A model generated the notes under the pieces. The model did not search any database. It was not told where the DNA came from and saw nothing but the letters and a program-made list of their open reading frames with translations. A DNA stretch of 64,000 bases from Ophiura sarsii (taxonomy: Eukaryota > Echinodermata > Ophiuroidea > Amphilepidida > Ophiuridae): contig CM069449.1 of assembly GCA_035610835.1 (NCBI GenBank), positions 41,027,098 to 41,091,097 of the forward strand. Direction: 5' to 3'. How positions within the stretch are numbered: position 1 is the first letter of the stretch; each line of letters begins with the position of its first letter. The translations under genes were made by a program, and so were the position numbers. Shown here in pieces: positions 1-10,625 of the stretch.

Positions 1-143
1 GGTTGATTCAAAGGTACAGTATATCAGTACCATTTTGAGAAGGATTTGGATGAACCACCGGTAGGGAGGGGTAATCATTTGGATTTTCTGGAAAATAGAC
101 ACCCTGCACTACACACACACATTTTTTACTTTTCTACGTTTAG

Positions 144-521
144 CTGGTCCAACTGCACCGGTGCTTGTGATGAATCCAGATATGGACAATAACGGCAATG
201 AGGGCGATGATCTGGCGATACTTCTTGAAGCTAAAGAATATATATTTGATTGCACGGCTTCGGCTGATCCTGAAGCTACATTTAAATGGACACTGTATGG
301 TGAGAATGGTGCTTATATTTTACATGGTCCTATCACTGTAAATTCAACCGAAATCATCGCTGACTGTATCGTTGATCCACCAAAGACAGTGAGTTATACT
401 CTGACGAGTGACTTGGTTACCCGGGCAGGTCTCCAGTGCGGATACCTAGAATGTGTGGTTTCGAACCCTGGGCCGATAGTGGGAGCCACAGATAGTGACA
501 GAATTACCTTTCAGATATGGC
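144..521 (+). CDS. Gene 1: Ig-like domain exon, type A
   Basis: Internal exon of the upstream gene, bounded by a pyrimidine-rich acceptor ending TTTAG and a GTAAGT donor. Both edges are phase 1 and it encodes about 125 residues. The translation reads GPTAPVLVMNPD at the start, then an acidic linker, YIFDC, FKWTLYGENG, LQCGYLECVVSN and FQIW at the end. The Cys in FDC and in LEC with the Trp between them fit an immunoglobulin-like fold; a second Cys pair (ADC and LQC) may form an extra disulfide. Closely related exons lie at 27202 and 46414, with a more distant one at 19707. Compared with the 46414 copy this exon has one extra codon (PP against P) and an intact frame. It probably forms part of the extracellular region. 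The Ig assignment rests on motif reading only. Confidence 0.8.
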
Positions 522-2371
522 GTAAGTAATAAATAAACCCTATTTTGCAGGTTCCCTCCTCTTTCCCTCTTTATTCTCTTCTACCTGTTGAAGTTCGCAT
601 AGCAAATGTCTTGTTTTTTTGTCAACCATTTGTTGCTGTGTTTTCTCTTTTCTTTTCTCTCTTGAGAGCTGTTATAAACATAGTACTGTCACTTATTCAG
701 TGACCTTACGCTACATACATTATTTCATGGGTAGCATATTGACAAATATATGGAAATGAAACTTATCCGTTAATCAGTACAGAGACTTTGCCATTGATGC
801 CATTTTTCCAGAAATGTATTTGCACCGACGGTGCAATCTCAATTCTCAACCGACACGTAACTAAAATACTGGGGGGGGGGGGGGGGGGGGGGGGTGGCGA
901 TCGCCCTCCTCGGGCTACACTACTGACAGTTTTGATAAACATGGCAACAAAATCATATTACAAAACCCAAAAGTTGTACACAACTCAAATATTTTTGTTT
1001 GGGGGGGGGGGGGGCAGTGTCCGATTTAGAAAATAAGTTACCTGCACAACAGCAATATTTCCTTGAACAAATTATTTGTTTCCCCTTAAAAATGGCTGAA
1101 TCACAATTTGACATGCACACAGGCAAATGTTTATACGCCTGTCAGTTGCAACTCCGCCTCCCCCCCCCCCCCCCCCCCATACCCGGGCACTAGCCGGGAT
1201 ATAGCGTGGACTTGACCCGGGATTGACCCATTCAATGTTCCTGTCTCTTTGAATCTTGTTTTGTTTTTTCATCTAGTCTACATTCATTTCTTGTTTTAAG
1301 GGACACCATATTATACGCCCGCTATCATGGTTTCTATTGGGGTTCCTAGTCACTTTCTCACATTGTGTTATCATTATATTTTCTATATATTACTGAATAA
1401 ATTGAATTGAATTGAATTGAATTGAATTGTATTGATTTTTGCCAATGTCTAAATTTGATAACAATTTGTCAAATGTTCATATTGCACTGCATACCAATGG
1501 AAAGCTGTTGTTGTTATCTTTCTAATGATACCACGTTTGTTGCAATAACATGTTTCAGTGCTCTGCCGCTTGCTTGAGAATATGAGGATAATTTTATACT
1601 GAGGTCAATTAATTTACATAATTTGTCAATTTAAGTTGTACGCTCGTAACACCTCTTTGAACAAATAGCAGAGTTGTTGTTTTTGATCACAGCTCATTGG
1701 AATTAAGATCTACAATCACGGAAAAAAGTATTGGAACGCTTACTCGTTAACAACGGTACATTATTTTGTTTGTAGGTATCTGATTTAGATATATTGTGTT
1801 TGTTTTTTCCAAACATGATAAATCAATTTTGTTCCATTTAAATGGGCAATATTGGCTGGTATTCAAATGTAAAAACAAACTCTTTTTTGTGTTCCTTTTT
1901 TTACCCAGAAGCTATATCAAAGCCAAATGTATTTGAAATTAATTATAGATGAGTATCACCCCCCCCCCCCCACCCCAACCCCTCCTGCTAAACTGGATCA
2001 AAACATAAATGAAATAAATACCTGTATGGTATTATTTAGTTAAATAAGTGACGTAATACCATCCCCCTTTATTTGGTGTCAGTTTTCAAAAAGTGAGTGA
2101 AGTTTATCTTTAAAATATGCTGATAGGTAACAGGTTTTCACTGCTTTTCAATGCCAGACTGGAACAAAGATATCCTTATGAAATTAGCACTATTTTCTTT
2201 CCTATGATGTTGTAGGCACATATGCATTTGATTTAGATATCATTTTTATCAAAATCTATTTTTTTAAACATGATAACTCAATCGTGTTCACTCTGTATTA
2301 GTGGTCAATATCAGCTTGGATTAAAGATGTAACACAGCTGTTTGTTTTTGTATCTTGTTTTAACACAACAG
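522..2371 (+). other. Intron between Ig A and half Ig B of gene 1
   Basis: No coding exon is visible. It contains poly(G) at about 871-894 and 1001-1014, poly(C) at about 1160-1178 and 1959-1971, and a GAATT pentamer run at 1396-1430 after a 3'-end-like sequence (TGAATAAATTGAATTG), which looks like the tail of a retroposon. Around 1480-1700 it shares sequence with the introns that follow the other type A exons (21020-21200, 27660-28690, 47260-47500). Confidence 0.6.
1396..1430 (+). repeat. GAATT pentanucleotide microsatellite, short allele
   Basis: About five to six GAATT units follow a sequence resembling a LINE or SINE 3' end. The homologous site in the duplicated copy (about 47130-47216) holds roughly three times as many units, so this repeat changed length after the duplication. 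Confidence 0.7.
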
Positions 2372-2650
2372 CAACACCGAAGCCGAATTCTATTCAAATG
2401 AATTATAGAGAATCTAAAAGCGGCGCATGGACTGCACTAACACAGCAGGACACCATACAAGTAGATGTTAATACTGCGTATGACTTCCAGTGTATCGTGA
2501 GTGATGTATTTCCAGTCGCTGACATTGTAGGATCAGGTTCTCCTCCAGGATCTTTAGGAGCATGTAATAGCGGGTTGGTAGCTGTACAGAGAGATGTGCT
2601 AAATATTGATTTCAACTATGAGAGTAATGCTGTAAATGCTGGTGCTCAGG
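2372..2650 (+). CDS. Gene 1: half Ig-like domain exon, type B
   Basis: Exon with acceptor ACACAACAG and donor GTGAGT, phase 1 on both sides, about 93 codons. It reads TPKPNSIQMNY, then WTALTQQDT, YDFQCIVSDVFPV, GSLGACNSGL and VQRDVLNIDFNYESNAV. The full-length type B exon at 44467-44946 continues for about 70 more residues, with the second half of the domain (a PATLVCRAD Cys strand). Here that half is replaced by a splice donor directly after GAQG. I found no exon for the missing half before 6337. The encoded domain would lack its C-terminal Cys strand unless an exon was missed. The same shortened form occurs at 48049-48333, so the truncation predates the segmental duplication. Confidence 0.75.
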
Positions 2651-3079
2651 GTGAGTAAGTTCAGAAAATACACAACTTCATGAAAATACGCGATACGTGC
2701 GCGCGCGCGCGTCCCAAACAAAAACCGTCCCTCATTATTGATACACACAACTATGCGCAAGTCAACCGCATACCGCGTTAACATTAGTCACGCCGCGTAT
2801 ATTGCATAACACCTTCGATCTACAATTTACACAACGCAGTAGTTACGCGACATGCGAACGTTAAATTTGCACGATGTGTCGACCAGAGCACTAACGTGGC
2901 ACCACAGTCAACACAATAAGTAACTGACCCGGTAATAAAAGTGCTGATAACTCTTTAATAACAGTATGACTCCTACATAGATATATTTAATTTTAAAGTT
3001 GTCGAGACATTTCTCCTAGTCTTTAATTTGAGATATACAGTACAAGACAGAAAGATGTGGCCATGAAATGCGTGAATCA

Positions 3080-3165
3080 CGCGTGAGTAAAAACACTCAC
3101 GCGTGAGTCAATTCCATTCACGCGTGAGCCAATCTTACTCACGCGTGAGCCAATCCCACTCACGT
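3080..3165. repeat. Minisatellite of palindromic CTCACGCGTGAG units
   Basis: Four to five units of about 26 bp, each centred on the perfect palindrome CTCACGCGTGAG, sit inside the MITE. The homologous element in the other copy (near 48750) lacks the array, so it expanded in this copy or was lost from the other. Confidence 0.8.
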
Positions 3166-3481
3166 TATGAATGGTTTATTATTGAGAAAGTTACATTCAC
3201 AAATGTAATGTCAAGTACGATTTTCATTTTCGCATTTTGCTTTTCGACACGCGGACTCAAACTAGCAAAATTGATAACTGGTTGATTACTGATTCACTGG
3301 TCGATGCCCAGGGTGTTTGGTAGTCGGCCGGCCGAATTGTTACGGTTAATCAATACGGCATACACGCTTTACCTGTCATGCTCTCCGTGCTGAAAAGAAA
3401 AATGGTAAAATGAAAATCAGACTATAAATTGACTTTACATTTGGGATTGTAACTTGCTTAACGATCAACCATCCCTAGCGT

Positions 3482-3506
3482 GATATATATATATATATAT
3501 ATATAT
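3482..3506. repeat. AT dinucleotide microsatellite
   Basis: About 12 TA repeats within the MITE. The homologous position near 49065 has only three. Confidence 0.85.
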
Positions 3507-4749
3507 AAAAGTTAAGAAGAGACTTATCTCAACATACTGTATAATTTAATGGTTATATAGAAGTTATATCTTTATAGTTATCAGCCCATTTTATTACCTG
3601 GTCAATTACATATTGTGTTGTCTGTATTTGAACTCACTATTAAACTACTTACAAATCAAACAGCACTGGCAGCACAATTTGTCCTCTCAACTTCTTGTCT
3701 ATTTTCTCTATTCCTCTATCTTTTACTCTCTCCATTCTTCCTCTCAATTATCGCCATGTACTTACTTAGACAGCCACTTGTTGTAGTTTGTATCGTTCTG
3801 TGTATGTCTTAATGTACCAGGCTATTATTAGTATTTCGTTGTTCACCTTATTCCCGTTTACAGGGTTATCCAGCTGGTCAGGGTTTCTGCTGGAGCACCT
3901 AGTATCATTATTATTTGTATTACATGTATGTTTATTATTTTGTAATCATTATGCTGTATAATGTGTATTGAATCGTATATAACCTTTCACATGTTTTGAC
4001 GAATTTTTACTGTCTGGAGTCAAGAAACGAACTGCCAACGCAAAAACTGCAGCTGAGAAAACTGCGTCGGTGACAGTAAATAACTCACCACGACCAAACA
4101 TATGTTGAGAAAGGCAGTGGCGTTTGCCGAAACGTACACAGTGAGTACATCATTTTAGATCGTGTCTATTATGGACCTTCGTAAATATATCAGATATATT
4201 ATTGGTTTGTTTGTTTGAAATATATACTTGGTGCAATATTGCGTGTATATCTATAAATTTTGAAGAAATGCGACTGCAAAGACCACACACTGAAATCACT
4301 CTTGACCACGGTTTTACGGTTCAACAAATTGTATTGAAATTGTGTACAGATATTGTGACTGCATCAAGAAGATGCTAGTAAGTTCCTCGTTAGGGTAAAC
4401 AACAGCTAAAATTTAGTCTTACCTAATTAAATAGAAGTTGTGAGTTTTAATTAGCCCCCATAAAGGAGTTTCAACAATCTAGTTTTGCAGGTCGGTTCAG
4501 TTTTTATAGCGATTCAAAATGTTCTTATTGAAAACAATATTCTGTTGCGAAACCTCTATTCTGTGTGCAATCTGGAAAGGAGACATTTGAATAAATAATA
4601 ACATAATTGCCTGACCAAGCCAATAATTTGTAGAATACAAGATTCGTGTGAAAGAAAAGGTTTTAACCATTCATGTGAAATCTCAAATATTCTTCCTAGT
4701 ATACATGTACTTTATTTGCCAAGACAATTGTGTGAACGTGGGTCACCCT

Positions 4750-4803
4750 TATTAGCTCAGTTAGACGTTAAATACAGATCTAGAGAAAGGCGCGTGTTCG
4801 AGA
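4750..4803 (+). other. tRNA-like stretch, possible SINE head
   Basis: TTAGCTCAGTTAGACG resembles a tRNA A box, and TGTTCGAGATTTAA about 30 bp later resembles a weak B box. No complete cloverleaf can be drawn. It is shared with the duplicated copy (54085-54140). It is most likely a decayed tRNA-derived SINE rather than a functional tRNA gene. Confidence 0.3.
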
Positions 4804-6336
4804 TTTAACCAAGACAATATCTCTGCTCATCCTAATCTAAATTTATTTTAATCATTACTATCTTTTGTTTTGTTTCTTTTTATATCGATTCTTTACTTTA
4901 TATGACTTTCAAGTATATTGGGAGCTACGCCTAGGGCGTTTTGAAATATTTAAATTGATCTCGATCAGTAAATATTTGTGTCGTTTATATTTTATTTATA
5001 TTTTATTTTGTCTTAACATGTCTTTCCTCTTTCTTGTCCATTAAGTACACCTACATCAAGTTGACAAAATAAATGGTATGTATGAGACTTTTATAAATGT
5101 GCATTGACCAGAGCAGTTAAGAAAAAAGGGTTTTTTAAGGGGTGGTTTTCTGAAACAAACATTCAAATATAGTGCATATAGCATATATTCAATAGCAATG
5201 TTCGATGTTTTGGGACCAGCCTTACAGGGCGTTCCTGATAAATTGATTGATTAATGCTCGGCTAATGGTTTTCTCAACCAGTGTCAGATGTACAGTGAGA
5301 CTACGGGCAAATGACGATTGTGTCAGAAGAGATTCAACTATATGAATACACAACCTGGACGAAAACCATTTTAGGCATGATACGTTAATGTTATTATAAT
5401 CTATATATTCCTATTGTACATCATCTTTGCTTAAGGCCACGAAAACAACACCATTTTTTCAACAACACAATTTAGACACATTTTGGGGACATTTGTGGAA
5501 ACAGGTTTTGTATGCGTATTAACGCTTCGAAGTTTTGAATCTATATGACAAGAAGATCCATTCTTACATTGAATAAGAATGCATCGTCAAACGCGATGAG
5601 ATTGTGTAATAACGGTGAAAAGTAAGCAGGCCTACTAGCTATTAAATTCTGCTTAGCCACGGGAATATATTGCACCTGAATTGTACACAATAACACCCCA
5701 CCTCAAATCTCCCCACCCCCCCCCCCCCCCCCCCCCCCACACTCCCACTCCACTCCAACCTTCCCCCGTCAAACGCGTCCATTACAATCCGACAAACATC
5801 CCACATCAAACCCGTAGAAGTCTTCAAAACCCTTTTTTCGTCTTTTCTACACTGTTTTACAATCACCAGTTATCAAAAATGAGAGAGAGGAACATCTTCT
5901 GGACAATATTCGGTCTACATTGAAATTATTCACTGTTCCGTAATGAATACATGGCAAATGGTGAATTATAAGGTAAAAACGCCTCCACAATTGTCATTGG
6001 CTATTCCGAATTGACATTTATAGGAGCTACATGACGTGTTGTTATTTTATCTGTGTACGACTGTCACCACTCCCTAATCTATGATACGTTTTTAAAGAAA
6101 CACACATTTAAAACACATCTGAGATTCATCTGCCAAACTTCTGGCAGTTGGGTTTTAATCTTATTGATGCATTTTAAAATAATTTCCCTTTTGTGTCTTT
6201 TACATCGTTTTAATATTGGTATTTTGTTGTTTTATAGTTGTACCGCATAGGTACCACTTGTTTAACGCGCTTTATAAATGCTTAAAATTATTATCATTAA
6301 AAGTATTTAAAACCCTATTATTATTTTGTCCTTCAG

Positions 6337-6539
6337 CTGAGCAACTTGTGAATGCAAGATTTCAATGTGAATTTGAACCCGACAGTGGTAAACAGGTCAA
6401 GATAAAATGCACGGTGAAAGCAAACCCAAACGTTTTGAAAAATGTTGGCATCCTTTACGACGTCGAAACTCCAGCCCGTCCATTGCGTCAATTGGGAAGT
6501 TATCGTCATCGGACTGTAGAAATTCCCCACATTCTGTAA
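6337..6539 (+). CDS. Gene 1: start of tail exon, frame continuous with the Ig exons
   Basis: The acceptor TTGTCCTTCAG is strong, and only the phase-1 reading is open after it, matching the phase-1 donors of the upstream exons. It encodes AEQLVNARFQCEFEPDSG, VKIKCTVKANPN, VLKNVGILYDVE and so on for about 67 codons, then stops at TAA (6537-6539). The FQCEF and IKCTV segments hint at a remnant Ig-like or linker region. A GTAAGT sits exactly at the stop (6536) and could be a donor, but it would leave in phase 2 and no partner exon is evident. From about 6405 a different frame (minus 1) is open for 670 codons. Both duplicated copies have this arrangement, so the offset is ancestral. How the two frames are joined is unresolved. 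Confidence 0.55.
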
Positions 6540-8419
6540 GTGCGAAACCGACCCAGTCCATTACGTCATCAAGTACATCATCTTCAGAATACCTAGAGAC
6601 ATTTGATGAATTTGCTAACGGAGGAAACCCTGCTTCACAATACTACGCAAATAGAATAACGCAAGGGATTTATTCTCCAAATGGACATCAAAACCGGTGT
6701 CTCTCATGCGGTTCCCTCGGAGAATCGCTAATCGATTCCGATAATCGAAACCAACCTTTGACAAGGGGAGATGGAAATGATTTTGAAGCAGCTTATAATG
6801 ACGGCAGCCCTCGTACTTATTCTCTCATTGGTGATGATAAAGAGTTATCAAATCGAGGGAGAGAATTAGTGGATCTACGTCGTAGAATAACCGCATTGAA
6901 TCATATCTATGAAGAAGTCTATGAAACCACTAGGAAACAACCGTGTGCAATTCCAGAAGGTATTGCCCAACGACGAGATACTGTGCCAGCATCGAATCTT
7001 ATATTCACAAATGAGCAAGCGAGATCAACGAATCACTCAGTCACCCCTGTTTCTAGATCAACGAATCACTCAGTCGCCCCTGTTTCTATAGAGCAAACCA
7101 GCGATCGTACAAAGCACCTTGTACCGTCAATGCCATATTATTCACAGGTACATCGTGACCGTGTAATAGCATCGACTGACGAATTATCTAAAGCCTCAAA
7201 TGATGGACACACCAACCTTGAGACTAGAACAAGAGACGATCTTCCGGATGTATCATATTACACGCAGATACAAAGTGACGATGTACCAGCGTCGATTGAT
7301 AGATTGTCAAATGGCAATTCATATCTTAAGCGTAATCTCTCGTTACAGTCTGTGTCTAGAGATACGGCTTATGATACTGGATCAACAGATGAACTCCCAG
7401 TTATGCCATATTACTTTCAGGTAAATCCCCCAACATATAGTCGTAAGCGGTTTCCATCTAGTTGGAAATCACTAGCGGATTTGCGAGAGACTAGTGTTTG
7501 GGATGAGGAGAGGGTTGTACCGTACGCCACTAGTGCTGGAGTAAGAAATGGGGTTGGGCGAATCGACACGTGCAAATCACGTGATCAGGATGATGACGTC
7601 AATCCAGAAACTAGCCTTCGTGATAACCAGAGGTTTTCACCATCTGAAAATTGGGTAGAGCATGGAGACGAACACTTGGATGCATGCAAAGTATCACGAG
7701 TTCAAGATGGTGAAGACATTCGAGAAACTGAACTTTGTAAGAAACAGAAGGTTGCACTTTACCCCAACCATAGTGGGATAAAGCAACGAGATGACCACGT
7801 GGATACGTGCTCAACATCATATGATGATGATGACGTCATTTATGAAGTGTACAGTAATTCTGACGACCGTTCCTTTACAAACACGGATAACAAAGCGGAA
7901 CGCTTTACTTCAAGCAAACAAGAACCATCTGATAGGAATGCTGAAGGAGCATATGAGAACCTTATGATAGAATGCTCAAATCTGATTGATGAATTGCAAT
8001 CAGACATGCGACATGATAAGTCTCACCCTACAAAAGATGAGCAATCAGATATTCTTCAAATTCCTCCAAATATCGCAGGTTATGTCACCTTGACGAAAGC
8101 GTCACAAACTCCAATATATTCCAACATCAAGAAAGACAATGGTCGTGATAAAGAGATTGGTGTTTATAATGGTCGTGTGAACGAAACAAATGCGCTTGAT
8201 TTGACGAAGGCGTTACCAGCTGCTCCAGTTTATTCAAATATTACAGTGGATAATGGACATGGCAAAAAGAAGGGTGTGTTTGATTTGACGAGAGCGTCAC
8301 CAGCTCCAGTGTATTCAAATATCACATTGGCAAATAGTCGTGCAAAAGAGAAGGATGTATTAGAGACGGATCCGTTTGATTTCAGTGTGCTTAAAAACTG
8401 TATAGAAACATTCGTTTAG
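6405..8419 (+). CDS. Gene 1: large 3' exon, tyrosine-motif cytoplasmic-like tail
   Basis: A frame of 670 codons from ATG 6407 to TAG 8417-8419 is far too long to be chance at this A+T content. The protein is polar, rich in Ser, Asp and Asn, with no signal peptide or membrane segment. Counting from that Met, YxxI/L/V motifs occur at Y168 (YEEV), Y245 (YSQV), Y285 (YTQI, the one strict ITIM match, preceded by S-Y), Y336 (YFQV), Y516 (YENL), Y559 (YVTL), and Y571, Y609 and Y636 (each YSNI). YENL, the three YSNI and YSNS at Y482 also fit the pYxN pattern bound by Grb2-type SH2 domains. Tandem repeats build the protein: three YSNI modules at the C-terminus, three YYxQV/I modules at about 240-340, and three Asp-rich DTC/DAC modules at about 385-480. 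It is inferred to be a signalling tail of the Ig/lectin receptor. The true start is unclear because the upstream exon enters in another frame. An AATAAA at 8979-8984 is a possible polyadenylation signal. Confidence 0.7.
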
Positions 8420-8469
8420 CATTGTAAGATTTAATTTTGAAAAAAAAAATACAAATAATTGCCGCTTAT

Positions 8470-8529
8470 CTGCCGTTGGTGGGTGGGGTAAACACATCAC
8501 GATATGAACGTTTACCCCATCAACGGCAG
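8470..8529. repeat. Imperfect hairpin CTGCCGTTG / CAACGGCAG
   Basis: The arm CTGCCGTTGGTGGGTGGGGT pairs imperfectly with ACCCCATCAACGGCAG about 15 bp later. It lies some 50 bp past the stop of the tail exon, so it may fall in the 3' UTR of gene 1, or it may be a small MITE relic. Confidence 0.5.
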
Positions 8530-9496
8530 AATGCGCAAATTATATTAGAGGTCATAGTATACTATCTTTTCCAAGTGACGCTCTCTAGCTCTATTCTTGA
8601 TTTTAACTTAGACAGGTGATTTTCTTGCGTTTGTGATCATAAATCGTTGGCGATACGATTCCTAATTACTTCAAAATCTTGGTTTGGATACAGTTAAATG
8701 AACTGCCGGGGTCTGCTCCGACAGCTTATTTTTTAAGTGTTTTGTTTTTCGTTCGATTAATAGAAATCTATGGATTGACACCGTATTAACGCCGTTTTTT
8801 AGTGTTTCAATGATGATAATCAGAACATATAATTTGCTGACAAATTCCTTAAAGCAGATTTCCATTATGATTCAGTAAAGTACTGTACATTAGATTCATT
8901 AGTCTAGGAAAGCCAAATTACATTATAAGAAAAGACAATTGAAAAAGATGATCACATACTATTGCTTTATTAAGGCAAAATAAAAGTGTCGTGTCGCTCC
9001 CAAGTGCCGACAATCAATCTGTCGTGTCGGTCGGTCGATTTTCCTTTTTTTCTTTTCTTTTGTTGTTGTTGCTGAAACAAATATTACTGACAGACAGTGG
9101 TTCATGACAAGACAAAATTGGTAAAACTCTATTTGACTAATGTTTCTAGTGTGATAATAGTTCAAAAGCAAACTATTCAAGCAAACTTATTCATTCCAAG
9201 CAGAAAACAGTAATATTTTTACAAATTGGGTAACATTTAAATCTTCTTATTTTTATATAGGGCCCTGATTTGTGAGGTTTTAGGGTCGGTCGCTGAGGGC
9301 AACACAACAACAAAAATCGTTTAAAGTATATACAGCCATTGCATGGGGAAATGTTCGTATTAACTGTGGGGACAGCTGAATAGCTCTATTAATCATCAAC
9401 ATTTAAGCTAACATGTTAACACAAAATTGTATAAAGACAATACAATAAATCAATGTGACGTGTTCACAAGAAAAAACAAATATCACAATAAAACAA

Positions 9497-9583
9497 AAAC
9501 AGACAAGACAAGACAATACGAGACGAGACAAGTTAAGACAAGACGAGACGAGACAAGTTAAGACAAGACTAGACAAGACAGAC
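9497..9583. repeat. AGACA/AGACG simple repeat
   Basis: Degenerate pentamer array of AGACA, AGACG and AAGTT units. Confidence 0.85.
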
Positions 9584-10146
9584 ATTTGAGAGAGAGATAT
9601 TTACAACCTCATGAAAACAACATGAAAATATGCAATAATTTAGGAGGAAGTAGGGCACATTAAATAAATCCTTTACATTTTGTAAAAGGATGTTAATGGA
9701 AAAAACTGAGGCTGGAAAAATCAAAATTGCGAAATGCCACTAAATGCAGAATGAACATGCTGAATGCAAATTAGTCATCAAATGATGCCGGGATAACTCG
9801 GGGAAATCCCAGTGCCGTACCACCTGTGCGTATGTACCTGACTATATTTTAATTAATTTATTATTTATAATATATTTGGTTTCCGATTTTTGACTTCTAT
9901 TTCCTTCTGGGACCCATGATTTCTTTCTGGGACTTTTCCGTGGATTTCGTGTTTTAGCTGACTGAATTCATAAAACTTCCAATAGCAATACCCGCAGGGG
10001 GCCAGCCCCTTGGACACCGGATACTCGAGTTCCGCGCTCGCAATGATCAGGGCGGAGTTGGGGGGGGGGGGGGGGGGGGGGGGGGGCATGGGTGTCACAA
10101 TTGATCGTTGCCAAAACTATATGTACAGCTGTGGTTTTTCATTATT

Positions 10147-10625
10147 TTAGGCCCTGACTTACTACCATTACACAAAACGAGGAGTGATTTAGTGTTGTGC
10201 GCCCTTATAGTGTCTAGAAAAAAGGATAACAGTTTGGAAATTAAATTAAACAAACACTAATAAATATATAAGTAATATTACTGTAAAGAAGCCTATAATA
10301 CATGTACGCTATTAATATTAATATTAATACACGCACACGTACATTAATATGCGGAAATATTGTAAAGGGTTTAAAAACAGCGCCGACCACATTTTTAGCC
10401 CGAACGTTAGCCCTCTGACCGCTTCCGAGCAAGTGTGTTCATCCGCGTATAATATTTTGCAATATCCTGCACAAAGTACAACAGAATATCTTTGGTTTTC
10501 AGTCCTTCATGCTACCCTCACGCCAAACTGATCCCCACAGGACCCCTAATTATCACAACATCGATGTCAACCGGAACTTAAAAACGAGGATCGATTTAAT
10601 AATGTCGTGCGTCCTTTAATATGTT
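10147..10625. repeat. Dispersed repeat, partial copies
   Basis: Two pieces share sequence with 34694-35020. One (10147-10210) carries the ACAAAACGAG, TTAGTGTTGTGCGCCC segment. The other (10370-10625) carries the CAGCGCC, CTCTGACCGC, TCCGAGCA and CCGGAAC segments. No coding capacity is seen. Confidence 0.55.

Larger units (their letters stand above)
2905..3624. mobile_element. TA-flanked MITE, family 1, copy 1
   Basis: Terminal inverted repeats of roughly 60 bp begin CAGTCAACACAATAAGTAAC and pair with the complementary sequence ending TGTGTTGTCTG. A TA follows on the right; the left dinucleotide has decayed to CA. The same element is present at the orthologous place in the duplicate (48592-49258), and an independent copy lies at 42593-43125. 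No transposase is encoded, so it is non-autonomous and resembles the Tc1/mariner group by its TA target. Confidence 0.65.
2651..6336 (+). other. Intron before the tail exon of gene 1
   Basis: No convincing exon, and in particular no transmembrane exon with phase-1 edges, is visible. It contains a TA-flanked MITE (2905-3624), a CACGCGTGAG minisatellite (3080-3165), an AT run (3482-3506), a tRNA-like stretch (4750-4803) and a poly(C) run (about 5715-5738). From about 3815 on it is nearly identical to 49464-55330 once the insertions in that copy are removed. Confidence 0.6.

Noticed and set aside
4750..4803. Functional tRNA gene
   Set aside because: A-box and B-box resemblance only; no acceptor stem or anticodon arm can be paired, and the copies diverge in the A box.
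5681..5923. Small frame with a proline run (also 54898-55134)
   Set aside because: The proline run is only a poly(C) tract whose length differs between copies, shifting the frame; no conserved coding signal.
6210..6336. Upstream extension of the tail exon frame through Leu/Phe-rich residues as a membrane anchor
   Set aside because: A strong acceptor at 6336 and a 1-nt indel between copies upstream of it show the hydrophobic translation is intronic.
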